In this document: positions 5,147 through 5,917 of the stretch, piece after piece
Position numbering within the stretch: position 1 is the stretch's first letter
Layout: each line of letters starts with the position of its first letter
NCBI GenBank assembly: GCA_947039055.1
Contig: CAMQYB010000135.1
Coordinates: 1-5,917, forward strand
Length of the DNA: 5,917 bases
Source: an uncultured Deferribacteraceae bacterium
Lineage (GTDB): Bacteria; Chrysiogenota; Deferribacteres; Deferribacterales; Mucispirillaceae
Reading direction: 5' to 3'
Notes under the pieces: generated by a model
What the model saw: only the letters and a program-made list of their open reading frames with translations
Told to the model about the DNA's origin: nothing
Databases searched by the model: none
Program-made: the position numbers and the translations under genes

Positions 5147-5779
5147 ATGTTTAAATTAGATTTTGTTCCAGTTACTCCACTTATGGAGAACACATATATT
5201 TACCATAATGGTAAAGAAGCAGTTTTATTTGATCCAGGTGGCGACTTCGATAAGATAGACGCATTTTTAGAGTTGTATGATCTATCAGTTCATTCAATTT
5301 TAAACACACATGGACATTTCGATCATATCGGAGCAGTAGGCGAAGTTCAAAAGAAGTACGGTTGCAAATTTTATATTCATAAGAACGATGAACCGTTAAT
5401 TGCAGACGCAAAAGGTATATCAAAAATGTATGGTTGGAAATATGATATTGAGCCTACGGTTGATGGATATTTAAATGATGGCGATAAGTTTGATTTTAAC
5501 GGCAAAGATATAACGGTAATCCATACACCAGGTCATACGATGGGTTGTGTTTCGTTTCTAATAGGTGAGAATGACGATAAAATTCTTATATCGGGTGACA
5601 CATTATTTCATGAGTCTATAGGTAGAACAGATTTAGAACAATCAGATCATCCGTCGATTATAAAATCTATCAAAGAGAAGTTATATACATTAGATGAGAA
5701 CGTAATAGTTTGCCCAGGACATGGACAAAAATCATCTATAAAACATGAAAAAGTTCATAATCCATTTGTGAAAGGATAG
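5147..5779 (+). CDS. metallo-beta-lactamase-fold hydrolase, YcbL/glyoxalase II-like
   Basis: This 210-residue cytoplasmic protein has no signal peptide. It shows the complete dinuclear metal site of the MBL fold: THGHFDHIG (54-62), giving H55, H57, D59 and H60, then H130 in HTPGHTMG (126-133), D151 in SGDTLFHESIGRTD (149-162), and H192 in CPGHG (189-193). The SIGRTDL and GHGQKSSIKHEKVHNPFV segments, together with a length near 210, are typical of the small YcbL-type branch related to hydroxyacylglutathione hydrolases. Glyoxalase II cleaves S-lactoylglutathione, but these shorter proteins lack its long C-terminal substrate-binding domain and their physiological substrate is often unclear. I therefore call the fold and metal binding firmly and the substrate not at all. 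A strong AAGGAG site supports the ATG. It follows murJ on the same strand, and no separate promoter stands out in the 97-bp gap. Confidence 0.93.
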   Translation: MFKLDFVPVTPLMENTYIYHNGKEAVLFDPGGDFDKIDAFLELYDLSVHSILNTHGHFDHIGAVGEVQKKYGCKFYIHKNDEPLIADAKGISKMYGWKYDIEPTVDGYLNDGDKFDFNGKDITVIHTPGHTMGCVSFLIGENDDKILISGDTLFHESIGRTDLEQSDHPSIIKSIKEKLYTLDENVIVCPGHGQKSSIKHEKVHNPFVKG

Positions 5780-5917
5780 TTGTAGAAGCGATAGAGTAAT
5801 TTACTTAATTATTGTAACTAGTTCGCTTGTTAGTTGTATACATGCTTAGGTTGTTATGATTAGTTAATCAATTAAAGATAGTTAGTTGAACGTAGTTGTT
5901 ACGATTAGTTAGTTACT
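5780..5917. other. non-coding tail with GTTAG-rich direct repeats
   Basis: No plausible gene is visible in these last 138 bases. The sequence is AT-rich with many GTTAGTT words. A 17-bp direct repeat occurs at 5850-5866 and 5895-5911 (16 of 17 identical, GTTGTTATGATTAGTTA against GTTGTTACGATTAGTTA), with a 45-bp period. A small hairpin, AGTAA-T-TTACT (5795-5805), and a distant AAGCGA/TCGCTT pair (5786-5791, 5823-5828) lie just after the metallo-hydrolase stop but lack a T-run, so no terminator is called. Confidence 0.5.
5850..5911 (+). repeat. 17-bp direct repeat, 45-bp period
   Basis: The two copies, 5850-5866 and 5895-5911, differ at one position (T against C). The bases between them also contain TTAGTTAATC and GATAGTTAGTTG, so the stretch may be the start of a degenerate GTTAG-rich tandem array that continues beyond the right edge. 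Sixteen of 17 matches in AT-rich DNA is suggestive rather than conclusive. Confidence 0.55.

Noticed and set aside
5181..5423. Minus-strand open frame of 80 codons opposite the metallo-hydrolase gene
   Set aside because: The opposite strand encodes the intact metal-binding motifs of an MBL-fold protein, so this frame is a by-product of that coding sequence.
2905..5884. The word AAGATAGTTA shared by the recG-IHF/HU gap (2905-2914) and the right-hand tail (5875-5884), with a near copy by the IHF/HU stop
   Set aside because: In a 6-kb sequence this AT-rich, many 10-base words are expected to recur by chance, so I do not treat it as a dispersed element.

Overview
The window reads as ordinary chromosomal DNA from an AT-rich bacterium (roughly 30% G+C by eye). 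It carries five convincing protein genes, all ending with standard stop codons. A CheW-type chemotaxis adaptor, a full-length RecG helicase, an IHF/HU-family DNA-binding protein close to IHF-beta, a MurJ lipid II flippase and a YcbL/glyoxalase II-like metallo-hydrolase suggest a peptidoglycan-bearing bacterium with a chemosensory system. The IHF-beta-like protein leans towards a Gram-negative such as a low-GC deltaproteobacterial or Deferribacterota-type lineage. That placement is inference, and no rRNA or other marker gene is present to fix it.

Layout, left to right. Positions 1-64 may hold the last codons of an upstream plus-strand gene. Positions 65-316 are a very AT-rich leader with a sigma70-type promoter and a weaker sigma28-like sequence ahead of cheW. 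cheW (317-772) overlaps recG (753-2819, TTG start) by 20 bases, so the two probably form a translationally coupled pair. Positions 2820-3109 lie between the converging recG and hup/ihf genes and contain a nearly perfect 46-bp direct repeat with a 61-bp period. The IHF/HU gene (3110-3409) is on the minus strand. It diverges from murJ (3568-5049, TTG start) across a 158-bp intergenic region where the candidate -35 elements of the two promoters overlap back to back. murJ is followed by an 18-bp tandem repeat array (5065-5145), whose last unit supplies the ribosome binding site of the metallo-hydrolase gene (5147-5779). The last 138 bases are AT-rich and non-coding, with a 17-bp direct repeat at a 45-bp period.

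The genes belong to different processes (chemosensing, replication-fork and recombination repair, nucleoid architecture, cell-wall precursor export, thioester or related hydrolysis) and do not form an obvious pathway. I see no CRISPR array, insertion sequence, prophage, toxin-antitoxin or defence module. The points of interest are small-scale: the gene overlap, shared promoter architecture, intergenic tandem repeats, an unusual residue in CheW, and an open reading frame continuing past the murJ stop codon. No previously undescribed system is evident.
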